Shown here: positions 52,854 to 62,422 of the stretch, one piece after another
How the letters are laid out: every line of letters starts with the position of its first letter
Numbering within the stretch: position 1 is the first letter of the stretch
Assembly (NCBI RefSeq): GCF_013141775.1
Contig: NZ_WHOB01000093.1
Coordinates: 186,001-250,000 of the forward strand
Direction: 5' to 3'
Source of the DNA: Paenibacillus phytohabitans
GTDB taxonomy: Bacteria; Bacillota; Bacilli; Paenibacillales; Paenibacillaceae
DNA length: 64,000 nucleotides
Notes under the pieces: generated by a model
What the model was told of the DNA's origin: nothing
Seen by the model: only the letters and a program-made list of their open reading frames with translations
Databases searched by the model: none
Program-made: the position numbers and the translations under genes

Positions 52854-55429
52854 GACTGCCCACCTTCTATCCCATATTGTCCGGCTCCGACAGTGAAGCC
52901 GTGTACGGAGACTGGCATATCTGTGTAATTCACATAGATTGAAATACCATTGCTGTACTGCACCTCCACAACACCCTCCTGATGGCGTATATGGTTCACA
53001 ATCTGCGCGTTCTGTACCGGAGAGAGCACTTTACTGACTTCCTTGTACAGCGAAACCGCCTGACCGTACCAATCCTGATAACTTGTGGCATACATGTCGT
53101 CAAAATGAGTGTATTTCAGCTTGGAGGACGGCTCATACGACCAGGAGAAATGCGGCGCGGCACCAAGCTCAATAGAGCGGAGCAGCTGCACCTTGAGATC
53201 CTGCTCATCGTTCAGATTCACCGGCGTCCCCGTATAGCTGATGTAACCATGGACAACCATTTCATAGAACGGGATTTCTTCATCCGTCAGCACGAAGCCG
53301 CTGGAGGCTGTCGGCACATTGATCAGATGATCGGAGTAAGGCCATGCATAAGCATTGCCGCCTGCGACCATCGTCTGGCCGATGCTCTGATCCAGCTTGC
53401 CCAGCTGCTCCTCTACGATTTGTTTGGCCGTCTCCCGCTGAATGACCCGGCTGACCCGGAAATCCGAGCTGAGCACACTGCCGAGATCCCGCAGGGATAC
53501 GCCGTTGAACCCGTAAGCTGAATACTTGCTCATGAAGGTGTCCACATAATAGGGCAGTTTGGCCGGGGACAACAGATAGTAGCTTCCGAGCGTCATATCC
53601 ATCCGGTTCAAGGCCCGGTTATACGGATAGAGCTCCGCTTCTTCCCGGGTCACGAACCGGGAGGCATCGGAGGAAGGCGTGAAGCCGCCATCATCATGAT
53701 AGATCTTCTGGAAGGCCACATCCGGGAATAACATACCTCCCGCCTGTTCCAGCTGCTCTGATAATTCAAGAAGCTCCGCTTTGCTGCCGAGCACACTTTC
53801 CGTCTTCAGCTTATCCGGTGTAGCGTGATTCACACCTTTGGCAGACCAGCCGGTATAGCGCATAAGCAGCCGGTCAACGCCATCCTGCTTCAATTGCTCT
53901 GCAATCTGCGCCGCCTGCCCGAAGGTGGTCATGGCAATCTCGGACCGGTAAGGGACGCCGAGGAACGACTTCTGCTTGTCGACCGCCCCCAGCATATCGA
54001 GATAGAAGGGGACATCCTGTCCGGTCTCCAGAGGCTGCAGCACCTGCTCCGCCGCCAGCTTATTCCGGTACAGCTCAGCCATTCCTGAATAATTGGCTTT
54101 ATCTTTACCGAGGAAGCTGTAGCGGACCTCAATATCGCCTTTGTAAATCTCTTCATTTAACAGCTGAATTTCCTGAATGGTAGAACCCGTATACAGCTCA
54201 AGCTCATCCTCCCCCCGCAGGGTGTAGCTGCTGTGGATGAAGTTGTAGGAGTTCTTCTTGCCGCTGATATCTGCGGCTATGCTGGCTATGGCATCGCCTT
54301 TCTCGATCACGGCAAACCATGCGGCATCCTCTGTTTTCAGGCCAAAGACCGGCATTCTGGCACTCTCGCTGACCTGCCCGCGTCTATAGCTGTTATCATT
54401 CGGGTCCGGGCCGTATACACGCTGAACATACTGCTCTTCCTTCACTTTTCCGTTATTCAGATAGATCAGGCTGCCGGAGCCGTCCGGAACGAACATGTAG
54501 CCGTCGCTCTGCTGACCGGCTGCTCCGAACATATTCAGCAGCTCCAGGCTGCGGATCTGGTATTCACCGCTCTCCTTGACCTGGTTCATCGGGACGGTTA
54601 CTACCAGCGACCCTGCATCCAGCCGGTATTCCAGCGGAATGATGAAGTTTGGCTTGCTTGCTCCGGAGCCGCCCTCCACTCCGTTCTCCTCATTATCGAA
54701 GGCCAGATCCTCCGCAGAATAACCGGATTTATTGAAGGCTGCGGTCATTTTGCTCAGCACCAGCGGCTTCGAGACCTGGGCATCAATGCGCTCCAGAACT
54801 TCCGGGTCACCGTCTTTCGGATAATAACGCTGCCCTACATATTTGGCGCTGGACGCATCCAGATTAGCCTGGACCTTCTCTTCCATTCTTGTCTTGCTGA
54901 TGAACTTAGGCAGCGCATCAATCCCGATGGAGGTATCTCCAATCGTATATACAATCCGCAGCCCGTTCTTGATGCTCTCGGCAGTGAATTGTTTGCTGCT
55001 GATACTCTGGGCGAAGTTCGTATAGGATTCTAGCGTCCCTATAGAGTCGCGGAACAGTACGTTCAGCTGCGAGGACAGCAGCTCCTTCTCGAATCCCGAA
55101 GCCAGGGTATCCTGCTCACGGCCCGCAGGATTGCTGTACCAGATCTGACCATGGCTTTTATCCTTCACGGCGATTTCCGTTGTCTCTGGATTGAAATATA
55201 AGGACAGCTCAGATTCATCTGCTGCGAGCTGCATACCCGGAATGCCCCCGGACGAATCCGGCAGTGCGGTGAACCCGGTTCCGGCCTCCAGCTCAGCTGT
55301 TACTTGCATATAGGCCGAGGCTTCCACCGCCTTCACTCCGCGTGAGGAGAAGACTAAGGCAGAACCGGCAAGGATCAGCAGGACTGCGGCACAGGCGAGC
55401 ACCGCGACCAGCATTTTACGATTTTTCAC
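52850..55429 (-). CDS. DUF5696 protein, surface-anchored, glycosidase-like
   Basis: 859 residues from a GTG at 55429 (AAAGGAGG 8 bp upstream). Residues 7-28 are a signal anchor. A beta-rich N-terminal half (ESELSLYFNPETTEIAVKDK; DGYMFVPDGSGSLIYLNNGK; VFGLKTEDAAWFAVIEKGDA) is followed by a likely TIM barrel from about residue 480 (DVPFYLDMLGAVDKQKSF; DGVDRLLMRYTGWSAKGVN; GFNGVSLRDLGSVLSSD; HFSWSYEPSSKLKYTH) resembling large glycoside hydrolases. Catalytic residues cannot be assigned. Coupled to the second permease pair, so it probably trims or binds the substrate of that importer. Confidence 0.78.
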   Translation of the reverse strand: MKNRKMLVAVLACAAVLLILAGSALVFSSRGVKAVEASAYMQVTAELEAGTGFTALPDSSGGIPGMQLAADESELSLYFNPETTEIAVKDKSHGQIWYSNPAGREQDTLASGFEKELLSSQLNVLFRDSIGTLESYTNFAQSISSKQFTAESIKNGLRIVYTIGDTSIGIDALPKFISKTRMEEKVQANLDASSAKYVGQRYYPKDGDPEVLERIDAQVSKPLVLSKMTAAFNKSGYSAEDLAFDNEENGVEGGSGASKPNFIIPLEYRLDAGSLVVTVPMNQVKESGEYQIRSLELLNMFGAAGQQSDGYMFVPDGSGSLIYLNNGKVKEEQYVQRVYGPDPNDNSYRRGQVSESARMPVFGLKTEDAAWFAVIEKGDAIASIAADISGKKNSYNFIHSSYTLRGEDELELYTGSTIQEIQLLNEEIYKGDIEVRYSFLGKDKANYSGMAELYRNKLAAEQVLQPLETGQDVPFYLDMLGAVDKQKSFLGVPYRSEIAMTTFGQAAQIAEQLKQDGVDRLLMRYTGWSAKGVNHATPDKLKTESVLGSKAELLELSEQLEQAGGMLFPDVAFQKIYHDDGGFTPSSDASRFVTREEAELYPYNRALNRMDMTLGSYYLLSPAKLPYYVDTFMSKYSAYGFNGVSLRDLGSVLSSDFRVSRVIQRETAKQIVEEQLGKLDQSIGQTMVAGGNAYAWPYSDHLINVPTASSGFVLTDEEIPFYEMVVHGYISYTGTPVNLNDEQDLKVQLLRSIELGAAPHFSWSYEPSSKLKYTHFDDMYATSYQDWYGQAVSLYKEVSKVLSPVQNAQIVNHIRHQEGVVEVQYSNGISIYVNYTDMPVSVHGFTVGAGQYGIEGGQS

Positions 55430-55443
55430 AGGTGCGGCCTCCT

Positions 55444-56064
55444 TTACGTACGGAAAATTAATTCCCGGTAAATGTTAACGAAGAATTCGATAATCTGCTG
55501 GAGCATGCTTAAGACGAGCGTCCCCAGAAACACGACAATTCCCATGACAATAACCGTGAGCAGCATCGTGATTACGGTTTTGAGCACAGTATATTGATGA
55601 ACGGTCATAATGCCGACAAATAATAGCGCGACGAACCATACGGAGGATATCGTCATCATCAGATAATAGAAGGCTGTTTCTTCCTCCGCCATAAACCGGC
55701 TGGCCAGGATCATCGGCACATAAATAATTACAATCGGAACTAGCGCATAGGCTGTAGCCATCATAATTTCTTTGAATTTGCCTTCCCCGTCCATGAGTGT
55801 GGTGATCGCCCAGTTGGAGAGGCACCACAGGAAGAAGGGAAAGATAATCGTGAACAATTGCGTGATGCTGTTCAGATGCCGGGGGTCGTTATAATTCACC
55901 AGGAAACCCGCAAACTGATCCTTCAGGATCATCGAAATCACGACCAGCAGCAGAATCGTCAACGCGACCCGGACCTTCCCTTTGCCTTCGTACTTCATAT
56001 CCCAAAAGCTGTCAAACGGATGCACAATGAGGTGCAGCGGGAATTTAATGAAATCCTGCCTCAT
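55444..56064 (-). CDS. YIP1 family membrane protein
   Basis: 206 residues, five helices. Starts with KFPLHLIVHPFDSFWDMKYE, the typical pre-helix region, then FPFFLWCLSNWAITTLMDGEG and ATAYALVPIVIIYVPMILAS, all classic YIP1 signatures. The role is unknown in bacteria. Start ATG overlaps the upstream NHL gene by 20 bp, with GGAGGGG 7 bp upstream. Confidence 0.85.
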   Translation of the reverse strand: MRQDFIKFPLHLIVHPFDSFWDMKYEGKGKVRVALTILLLVVISMILKDQFAGFLVNYNDPRHLNSITQLFTIIFPFFLWCLSNWAITTLMDGEGKFKEIMMATAYALVPIVIIYVPMILASRFMAEEETAFYYLMMTISSVWFVALLFVGIMTVHQYTVLKTVITMLLTVIVMGIVVFLGTLVLSMLQQIIEFFVNIYRELIFRT

Positions 56065-57553
56065 GGGCGTTCCCCTCCTTAAGGTTTGGCGAAGCCTGCC
56101 TGGACGCGGTTAACCGCCGCTTCCTTCTCCAGAAGCTGAAGAGCTTATAAGACAGCCAAGCCAGCACCAGGATCGTTACCGCTGTCAGGAAGGTTCCGAA
56201 ATGCTCCTGCATGACTTCTCTCCGGTACCGTTTGAAGGCTACCGAATACCCGTCGCGGTCCATTCCGAGCTTGAAGTATTTAAGTGCCTCTTTGTTTTTT
56301 TTGTCCATCAGCAGGGACTTGCCAATGCCGATATACGCGATATCGTAGTTGGAGTTCAGCTTCAGCACTTCCCTCCATACCGGCACAGCGAGCGTATCTT
56401 CACCATTGTAGTGATACCCCACCGCTTCATTGACGCTTGTGCCGAACCGGGTCGGCTTGAAGATGACAATGTTGCCTTTTCCACGGTCCAGTACGAGCTG
56501 ATTCCCCTGGGAGAACTCTACCGCTACCGGTATTTTGAAGGTCCCGGTCTGGTTGCCCTTCCCTCCGTAGACATAGAGAAGATCGCCTTCGTCGTTATAC
56601 GTGAACACCTTGCCCTGGTTGGCATCAAGCGCACTGTACATCCCGTTTGCCAGCACTTTAATGTCCGTGAATTTGGAGGATCCAACTGCCGTGCGGTATG
56701 TGATGTCCCCCTTAATATCGAAATATCCGAACCGCTTCAGGACATCCTCCCCGGAGGGATTCAGCCGTTTGACCGGCTCCTTGGAGCCCGGATCTATATT
56801 GGTGGCATAGAGGAAACCCTTGGCATCCACATCGATATTGGAGAATTCTGTTGGCACGAACAGAGCCATCTGGGCTTTCTGCGCTTTGGTCGAGACCAGC
56901 CGCCACAAATATTCGGCATAATCACGCTGCACTTTGTTCGTGCCGACGTAGCCGATAAACTCGCCATTCTTATCAAACTGCATGATCCCTTCGAAGATCC
57001 CTTTAGCGATGACATAGACACGTTCAGCCTGATCTACAGTCACTTTCACGGGAATAAACTTGAAGTCCGCCGGCAAAATATCAGACGCCGGCTTCTCCAC
57101 CATGCCGAGCAGCTCCCCTTCCGGGGACAGGATCACCACACGCCCGTTATCCGTATCGGCAACATACAAATTGCCGTCTTCCGTAATGTACAATCCGGAT
57201 GGATTCTTGAATGTATCCTCCGCGCCCTGATTATCGAAGCTATTAATGACCTTAACGACCTTCCAGTCCGGGTCCAGGCAAATAATCCGCCCGTTTCCGC
57301 TGTCGGCTATATAGATCAGTCCGCTTGCCGCCACGGCCATGTCGCCGGGTTCCCGGAAATCGCCTACCCCGAGATCCTTGCCGGACAGGGTCCGGTCAGG
57401 GATATACGCCGCAGGAGCGGGCACTGCTTCTTCCCAATAGTTATAGTTGTAGCTCTCATAAGGCGCAGAATCTGCATGCGCCGGAGCGGGAGCTGCATAC
57501 ACAATCAGCAGGGATGCCGCCATAAGTGACAGCAGCCATTTTTTTGCGATCAA
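56045..57553 (-). CDS. Exported NHL-repeat propeller protein with membrane anchor
   Basis: 502 residues from a TTG at 57553 (GGGGGG 7 bp upstream). Signal peptide 1-27 (PAHADS). NHL-type blades (FREPGDMAVAASGLIYIADS; KNPSGLYITEDGNLYVADTD; PVKVTVDQAERVYVIAKG) extend to about residue 385, followed by a short TPR-like helix pair (REVLKLNSNYDIAYIGIGKS; LMDKKNKEALKYFKLGMDRD), a membrane helix (about 448-466) and a basic cytoplasmic tail. The propeller faces out, so it could hold the binding protein or the glycan near the permeases. Confidence 0.85.
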   Translation of the reverse strand: MIAKKWLLSLMAASLLIVYAAPAPAHADSAPYESYNYNYWEEAVPAPAAYIPDRTLSGKDLGVGDFREPGDMAVAASGLIYIADSGNGRIICLDPDWKVVKVINSFDNQGAEDTFKNPSGLYITEDGNLYVADTDNGRVVILSPEGELLGMVEKPASDILPADFKFIPVKVTVDQAERVYVIAKGIFEGIMQFDKNGEFIGYVGTNKVQRDYAEYLWRLVSTKAQKAQMALFVPTEFSNIDVDAKGFLYATNIDPGSKEPVKRLNPSGEDVLKRFGYFDIKGDITYRTAVGSSKFTDIKVLANGMYSALDANQGKVFTYNDEGDLLYVYGGKGNQTGTFKIPVAVEFSQGNQLVLDRGKGNIVIFKPTRFGTSVNEAVGYHYNGEDTLAVPVWREVLKLNSNYDIAYIGIGKSLLMDKKNKEALKYFKLGMDRDGYSVAFKRYRREVMQEHFGTFLTAVTILVLAWLSYKLFSFWRRKRRLTASRQASPNLKEGNAHEAGFH

Positions 57554-57566
57554 CTGCGTTCCCCCC

Positions 57567-58466
57567 TTAATCCTTCATTCCCGAAGTTGCCATGGTCTCT
57601 ATAATCCGGCTCTGCGAGAACACAAACAGCGTGATCGGCACGCTCATCAGAATGAGGGCCACCGCTGCCGCGGGACCGGAACGGGCAATCCCTCCTGCAA
57701 CCACCTGGCCCGCTGCAAAGTGCAGTGATTTCAGCTGCTCGCTGTAGATGAACCCGTTGCCGTCGCTGCCCCAGAGAATCTGGAATAACAGAATGATGAG
57801 TGTCAGCCAGGCTGGCTTAACATTCGGCATCACGATCGACCAGAAAATACGGTATTCGCTGGCCCCGTCAATCTTAGCCGCTTCCAGCAGCACATCGGGA
57901 ATCTGCTCCATAAATTGCTTCATCAGATAGAGGCCAAGCGAATAAGCGAAGGCCGGTATAATAACCGCCCAGTACGTATCAATGAGGCCCAGCCAGGACA
58001 TGATCATATAGTTTGGCATAGCCGTCACCGCCGGTGTGAACATCAGCGAGAGGACAACGATGCTGAACAGTGCTTTTTTGCCCGGAAAATGATGTTTGGC
58101 CAGAGGGTACGCTGCCGCCGAAGCCAGCAGGACATGCCCGATAATCCCTGCACCGGTAATGAACACCGTGTTGAAAATATACCGGGAAAACGGCACCCAT
58201 GAATTCCCCAGCAGGTTGAACAGATCGATAAAGTTGTTCATCGTCGGGTGCCGGACAAACAGCGTCGGCGGGAAGATGAAGATTTCGTCCAGCGGCTTGA
58301 ACGCATTATTAATTGCATACACCAGCGGCAAAATCATAAACGCCCCGAATACAGTAAGCAGGGCAAATAAAGAGAAGGTGCCCCAGGCAGAGCGGTTCAC
58401 CCGCTTCTTGGGCATCCGCAAAGGCCGGTTTAACCGTTTGGAACCTATTTGAAAGGGGGTATTCAT
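57567..58466 (-). CDS. Carbohydrate ABC permease (MalG type), first pair
   Basis: 299 residues. EAA loop: VLLEAAKIDGASEYRIFWSI, then VMPNVKP. Basic N-terminal tail of about 30 residues (RLNRPLRMPKKRVNRS). The start lies 5 bp after the MalF-type stop. Confidence 0.93.
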   Translation of the reverse strand: MNTPFQIGSKRLNRPLRMPKKRVNRSAWGTFSLFALLTVFGAFMILPLVYAINNAFKPLDEIFIFPPTLFVRHPTMNNFIDLFNLLGNSWVPFSRYIFNTVFITGAGIIGHVLLASAAAYPLAKHHFPGKKALFSIVVLSLMFTPAVTAMPNYMIMSWLGLIDTYWAVIIPAFAYSLGLYLMKQFMEQIPDVLLEAAKIDGASEYRIFWSIVMPNVKPAWLTLIILLFQILWGSDGNGFIYSEQLKSLHFAAGQVVAGGIARSGPAAAVALILMSVPITLFVFSQSRIIETMATSGMKD

Positions 58467-58471
58467 GTCTT

Positions 58472-59377
58472 CTATTCACCCACCTTTCTAAGAAGCTTCT
58501 GCACCACCAGGTTGGTGCCTACCATGATGAAGAACAATACAGTAGCAATCGCTGAAGCATAGCCCATCTCGAACCTTGTGGTGCCGAAGTCGATCAGATG
58601 CGTCACGATGGTCTCCGCTGCATAGTTCACGCTCGGGAACCCGGCCAGGGCAATCGAAACATCAGCTACGGCGAACGCGGTCGTAATCTGGATGACAGCA
58701 CCAAACATCAGCTGCGGGCGCATGGAAGGCAAGGTGATATACCAGAGCTCCTGCCAGCGGTTCTTGATTCCGTCCACGGCTCCCGCTTCGTATAAGGTTC
58801 CATCCACGGTCTGCAGTCCGGCAATGAAGGTCAGGAAGCCCGTTCCCAGACTGAGCCATAACTGGACCAGGATGATGATCGGCATAATATAGCCTTCTGT
58901 CTTCAGCCACTGGATCGGTTCCAGAATGAAGCCGAACTTCAGCAGCAACCCGTTCATGATCCCGTACCGGTCCCCGGAGAAGATCATCAGCCAGATGAAG
59001 TACACGTTCCCCGAGATGGACGGTGCGTAGAACACCAGCGTCATTACCGCTCTCAGCTTCGGAGACAGCTCATTGATGATCCAGGCGAACACGAAGCAGG
59101 CGATATAGCTTATCGGACCTGTAATTACTGCGAACAGCAGTGTGTTCTTGAGGGCAATCAGGAATACATCATCCTCCAAAAAAAGACGCGTATAGTTCTG
59201 CCACCCAATGAACTTCGGAAATTCCAGCATATTGAAATATGTGAAGCTAAGCACAACCGAGACCAATACCGGCAGCACCGTAAATACGGCGAACAACAGC
59301 ATATACGGCGCCATCAGAATGTACGAATGCTTATTCGCTCTCATCTGCTGCCATTTCAGGCTCCACCAAGTTTGCAC
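58472..59377 (-). CDS. Carbohydrate ABC permease (MalF type), first pair
   Basis: 301 residues from a GTG at 59377 (AAGGGGGAG upstream). EAA-like loop: LYEAGAVDGIKNRWQELWYI, then TLPSMRP. Follows the CBM-binding-protein fusion by 21 bp, so this pair most likely serves that receptor. Confidence 0.93.
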   Translation of the reverse strand: MQTWWSLKWQQMRANKHSYILMAPYMLLFAVFTVLPVLVSVVLSFTYFNMLEFPKFIGWQNYTRLFLEDDVFLIALKNTLLFAVITGPISYIACFVFAWIINELSPKLRAVMTLVFYAPSISGNVYFIWLMIFSGDRYGIMNGLLLKFGFILEPIQWLKTEGYIMPIIILVQLWLSLGTGFLTFIAGLQTVDGTLYEAGAVDGIKNRWQELWYITLPSMRPQLMFGAVIQITTAFAVADVSIALAGFPSVNYAAETIVTHLIDFGTTRFEMGYASAIATVLFFIMVGTNLVVQKLLRKVGE

Positions 59378-59398
59378 GCTTGACTCTCCCCCTTACCG

Positions 59399-62326
59399 CT
59401 ATAGACCAAACTCTTTGCGTTTGGTGGTGATTTCGTCCTGAATATACTGGACATAGTCCATAATGGATTCCCTGGCTTCCACACCGCCGACCACTGTTTT
59501 GTAAAAAGCATTAAACAAATGCCGGCCCGTGAAATATCCGCCCGGAACCTCAGGAACCCCTTCCGCCCATTCGAACTGGGCTTTCAGATTCTCGTAATCG
59601 GCGATCGGCCAAGGCAAGCTGTCCAGCGCTTTGATATTCGCTGTCGGATAACGTGCGGCAGCACCCATCAAGCCTTCCATCTCACGCCCGAACACCGTCT
59701 GCGTCTGTTCACTCGTCCACCACTTCATGAATTCCCAGGACGCATCCTTGTCCTTTGCTTTATCCAGCATTACGACTGCACTGCCGCCACTGGAGACTGT
59801 GCGGTCCAGCGTACCGTCTTCCTTCACGGTTCCGGGGATCGGCACGAAGCCCCACATGCCCCTGATCTCCGGTGCAAACACAGACAGCTGATTGTATAGC
59901 GTATAATCCGCGATGCCGATCGGCATCTCACCTGTACGGAAGCGGTTGGCAAAGTCATATTCCTTCTCCAGCTTGTAATCGGTATAGAACTCGCTCCATT
60001 GCTTGAAGGTCTCGATTCCGGTACGCGAATCCAGATCTGACTCTTTGCCGCCATCCCGGTAGAATTGCCCGCCATTCTGGAACAGCAGCGCGGCAAACAT
60101 CGAGTTCGGCGGGATGTTCTGTCCCTGCACTGCCGATTGGACCACTACAGGCAGGCCAAACTGCATATGATTCTTGCTGAGCACCGCGAGCAGTGTGGAT
60201 ACCTCATCCCAGGTCTGCGGAACCTCAAGCTCCAGCTCCTCCAGAATGTCCTTGCGGTAGAAGAGCATATTGAAGGTCTGGGTCTCAGGCAGGGCATAGA
60301 CACCGCTGTCATACCGGTAAGGCAGCACCGCACTCTCGCGGAAACGTGTGCTCACTTCCCCGAAATCCGCAAACTGCGTCAGATCTGCCGCCGCATTGCG
60401 CATTGCAAAGTTAACCGGCAGATCATTGCCGATCTGCATTGCCACATCCGGCCCTTGTCCGGCCAGGGTCGCCGGAAGCAGCGTGGTCATGTTGACCAGC
60501 TTCAGATTGACATTAATCCCGGTGGCAGCGGTGAATGTCTCATCAATCATCGCCTTCATCGTATTGGCCTGATCCCGTCCGCTGCCGATCCATACGGTAA
60601 CCGATTTCTGCTCATCCTCATCCGACACATTGCCGATCTGGTTGTAGTCGGTGAAGAAAGAAGTGAAGAAGGCTGCGGTCTCATGCTTCAGCTTCGCGCC
60701 GAAGCCCATCCCTTTCTTCGAGAGCTTCTGATCAGGTGAAGCTATGTAGAGTGCGTCCACTTCAAGCGGCTGCTCTCTTGCCGTCTGGACCCAGGTGCCG
60801 AGTCCGCCGGTATTCGTCTTGTAGGCGGTAAGTCTTTTGGGGACCGTATCCGGGTCCTCAATCATCTCGTCCAGCTGCTCGGCCATCGTCTTGAGCAGCG
60901 CTTCCTGATCACTGGATTGTCCGGATAAACGGACCAGTTCCTTCGCAATCCCCTTCAGGCGGTCGCGCTCCGCTGCGAATACCTCCAGGAGGCCCGGAAT
61001 CTTCCGGTCCAGCTGGTAATCCCGGTACTCATCCGGCTTTGTACCCGTAATCATCAGGATCTTGCGGTACATGGAGTTGAGATTGTACAGGCTGTTCTCT
61101 ACCTCGCGGATGAGCGGGGCGAACTCACCCAGGCTTACCTCCAGCCGTATGGTATGTTTGCCTTTGCCGAGCTTATATAGATAGGGCTCATTGCCGCCCA
61201 TAATGTCCAGCCGATAAGAGCTTTTATACCGGAAAGGAACCTTGGCCATTTCCGCAAACGGGACGGTACCATCAATGGTCAGCTTCCGGGTTGAATAGAT
61301 TCCCCGCACATAATTCTGCTGCGTCTTGAAGGCCAGCTTATAGAATCCGGTCTCAGGCACATCTACTTCCCATTCAATCCACTGACCCGGTATCCGCCAG
61401 TTCAGCCCGCCAATCGTGTTAATTTTGATTACAGAAGAACTGTACGGAGTCACTGCCGGGCTCGAACGCTCATTCAGCGGGTACAACGTCGGGGAGGATT
61501 TCGCCGTTGCGTCTTCTGCCTGAACGGTCAGGAGCTGGCCGCTTACGGCCTGCATGCCTTCGGAGTCCCACGCTTTCTTCGCTTCTTCGTACGGCAGCGG
61601 CGCACTCTGCCTGAACAGCTTCAGCTGCTTAATCAGTACAGGTTCTCTTGAAGATTCCAGCGTTAGCGTATGTGTGCCGGCGCTGAAATAAAATAAAAAC
61701 GGCTCATTCTCATAACCGTCGGAGTCCTGAAACGCCTTCTCGCTCCAGACCGGCCGCTCCACCTGCCTTGGCCGCAGGTCGTTGCCCTGATTGTCCTGGA
61801 CCAGCTGATCCGACTGATTATCCCAAATCCGGTCAAACTGCAGGAACGCCGCCTCCTTGAAAGGAAGCTTCCCGTCAATATAGAAGGCGCGCTCAATAGC
61901 CGAACTTTTCCCTTCGACGGGATAGTACAGCATCGACAGGTTATAAAAGCCGGCTTCCTTAATTTGAACAGTCCACTCGGCCTTGCCGGTTTCACCGGTT
62001 AACAGCGCTTCACCGGCCATACCTTCGTAATCGGACCACTTCTCGAAGCCGCCGCCTTCTACATGACTATAGTCAGCCGCCTCCAGAATAATTTCCTGAT
62101 CAGGTCTGGGAGCGTCCTTATGTTCAGCCAGATAGGCAACGTATTTATTCCCGGTATTCGCCGCAATCCCGGAGGTAACGCCGGGAACCTGCTCTTCTGC
62201 AGAGACAGCCTTCTTCGTGCCAGTCTCCGCCTGTACATTCAAGCCTGCCGGAAGCATGATCAGCAATGCTACAGCAGCAAGCATTATATTCTTGGCTATT
62301 TTGGATTGACGCTTTTTATCTGTCAC
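59399..62326 (-). CDS. Giant solute-binding protein fused to two carbohydrate-binding-like modules
   Basis: 975 residues from a GTG at 62326 (AAGGAGG upstream), about twice the usual size. Signal peptide ends near NVQA (residue 33) with no lipobox Cys. Two beta-sandwich modules of CBM6/35-like pattern: about 78-240 (IILEAADYSHVEGGGFEKWS; AGFYNLSMLYYPVEGKSSAI; GTHTLTLES) and about 264-400 (LLTVQAEDATAKSSPTLYPL; WIEWEVDVPETGFYKLAFKT; GKHTIRLEVSLG). A helical linker (about 405-500) leads to an SBP_bac_1 domain from about 574 (VTVWIGSGRDQANTMKAMID; GVYALPETQTFNMLFYRKDI; GIADYTLYNQLSVFAPEIRG). Absence of a lipid anchor implies it is held by another partner, perhaps the wall, the NHL protein or the glycan. 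Confidence 0.85.
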   Translation of the reverse strand: MTDKKRQSKIAKNIMLAAVALLIMLPAGLNVQAETGTKKAVSAEEQVPGVTSGIAANTGNKYVAYLAEHKDAPRPDQEIILEAADYSHVEGGGFEKWSDYEGMAGEALLTGETGKAEWTVQIKEAGFYNLSMLYYPVEGKSSAIERAFYIDGKLPFKEAAFLQFDRIWDNQSDQLVQDNQGNDLRPRQVERPVWSEKAFQDSDGYENEPFLFYFSAGTHTLTLESSREPVLIKQLKLFRQSAPLPYEEAKKAWDSEGMQAVSGQLLTVQAEDATAKSSPTLYPLNERSSPAVTPYSSSVIKINTIGGLNWRIPGQWIEWEVDVPETGFYKLAFKTQQNYVRGIYSTRKLTIDGTVPFAEMAKVPFRYKSSYRLDIMGGNEPYLYKLGKGKHTIRLEVSLGEFAPLIREVENSLYNLNSMYRKILMITGTKPDEYRDYQLDRKIPGLLEVFAAERDRLKGIAKELVRLSGQSSDQEALLKTMAEQLDEMIEDPDTVPKRLTAYKTNTGGLGTWVQTAREQPLEVDALYIASPDQKLSKKGMGFGAKLKHETAAFFTSFFTDYNQIGNVSDEDEQKSVTVWIGSGRDQANTMKAMIDETFTAATGINVNLKLVNMTTLLPATLAGQGPDVAMQIGNDLPVNFAMRNAAADLTQFADFGEVSTRFRESAVLPYRYDSGVYALPETQTFNMLFYRKDILEELELEVPQTWDEVSTLLAVLSKNHMQFGLPVVVQSAVQGQNIPPNSMFAALLFQNGGQFYRDGGKESDLDSRTGIETFKQWSEFYTDYKLEKEYDFANRFRTGEMPIGIADYTLYNQLSVFAPEIRGMWGFVPIPGTVKEDGTLDRTVSSGGSAVVMLDKAKDKDASWEFMKWWTSEQTQTVFGREMEGLMGAAARYPTANIKALDSLPWPIADYENLKAQFEWAEGVPEVPGGYFTGRHLFNAFYKTVVGGVEARESIMDYVQYIQDEITTKRKEFGL

Positions 62327-62422
62327 CAGAAGTCCTCCTTACAAGCGGAAATCTTATATCCATACAATAGGGGGAGTCACCAAGACATCCCCCCGTTGTT
62401 ATGACGATCCGGAACCCTCCTA

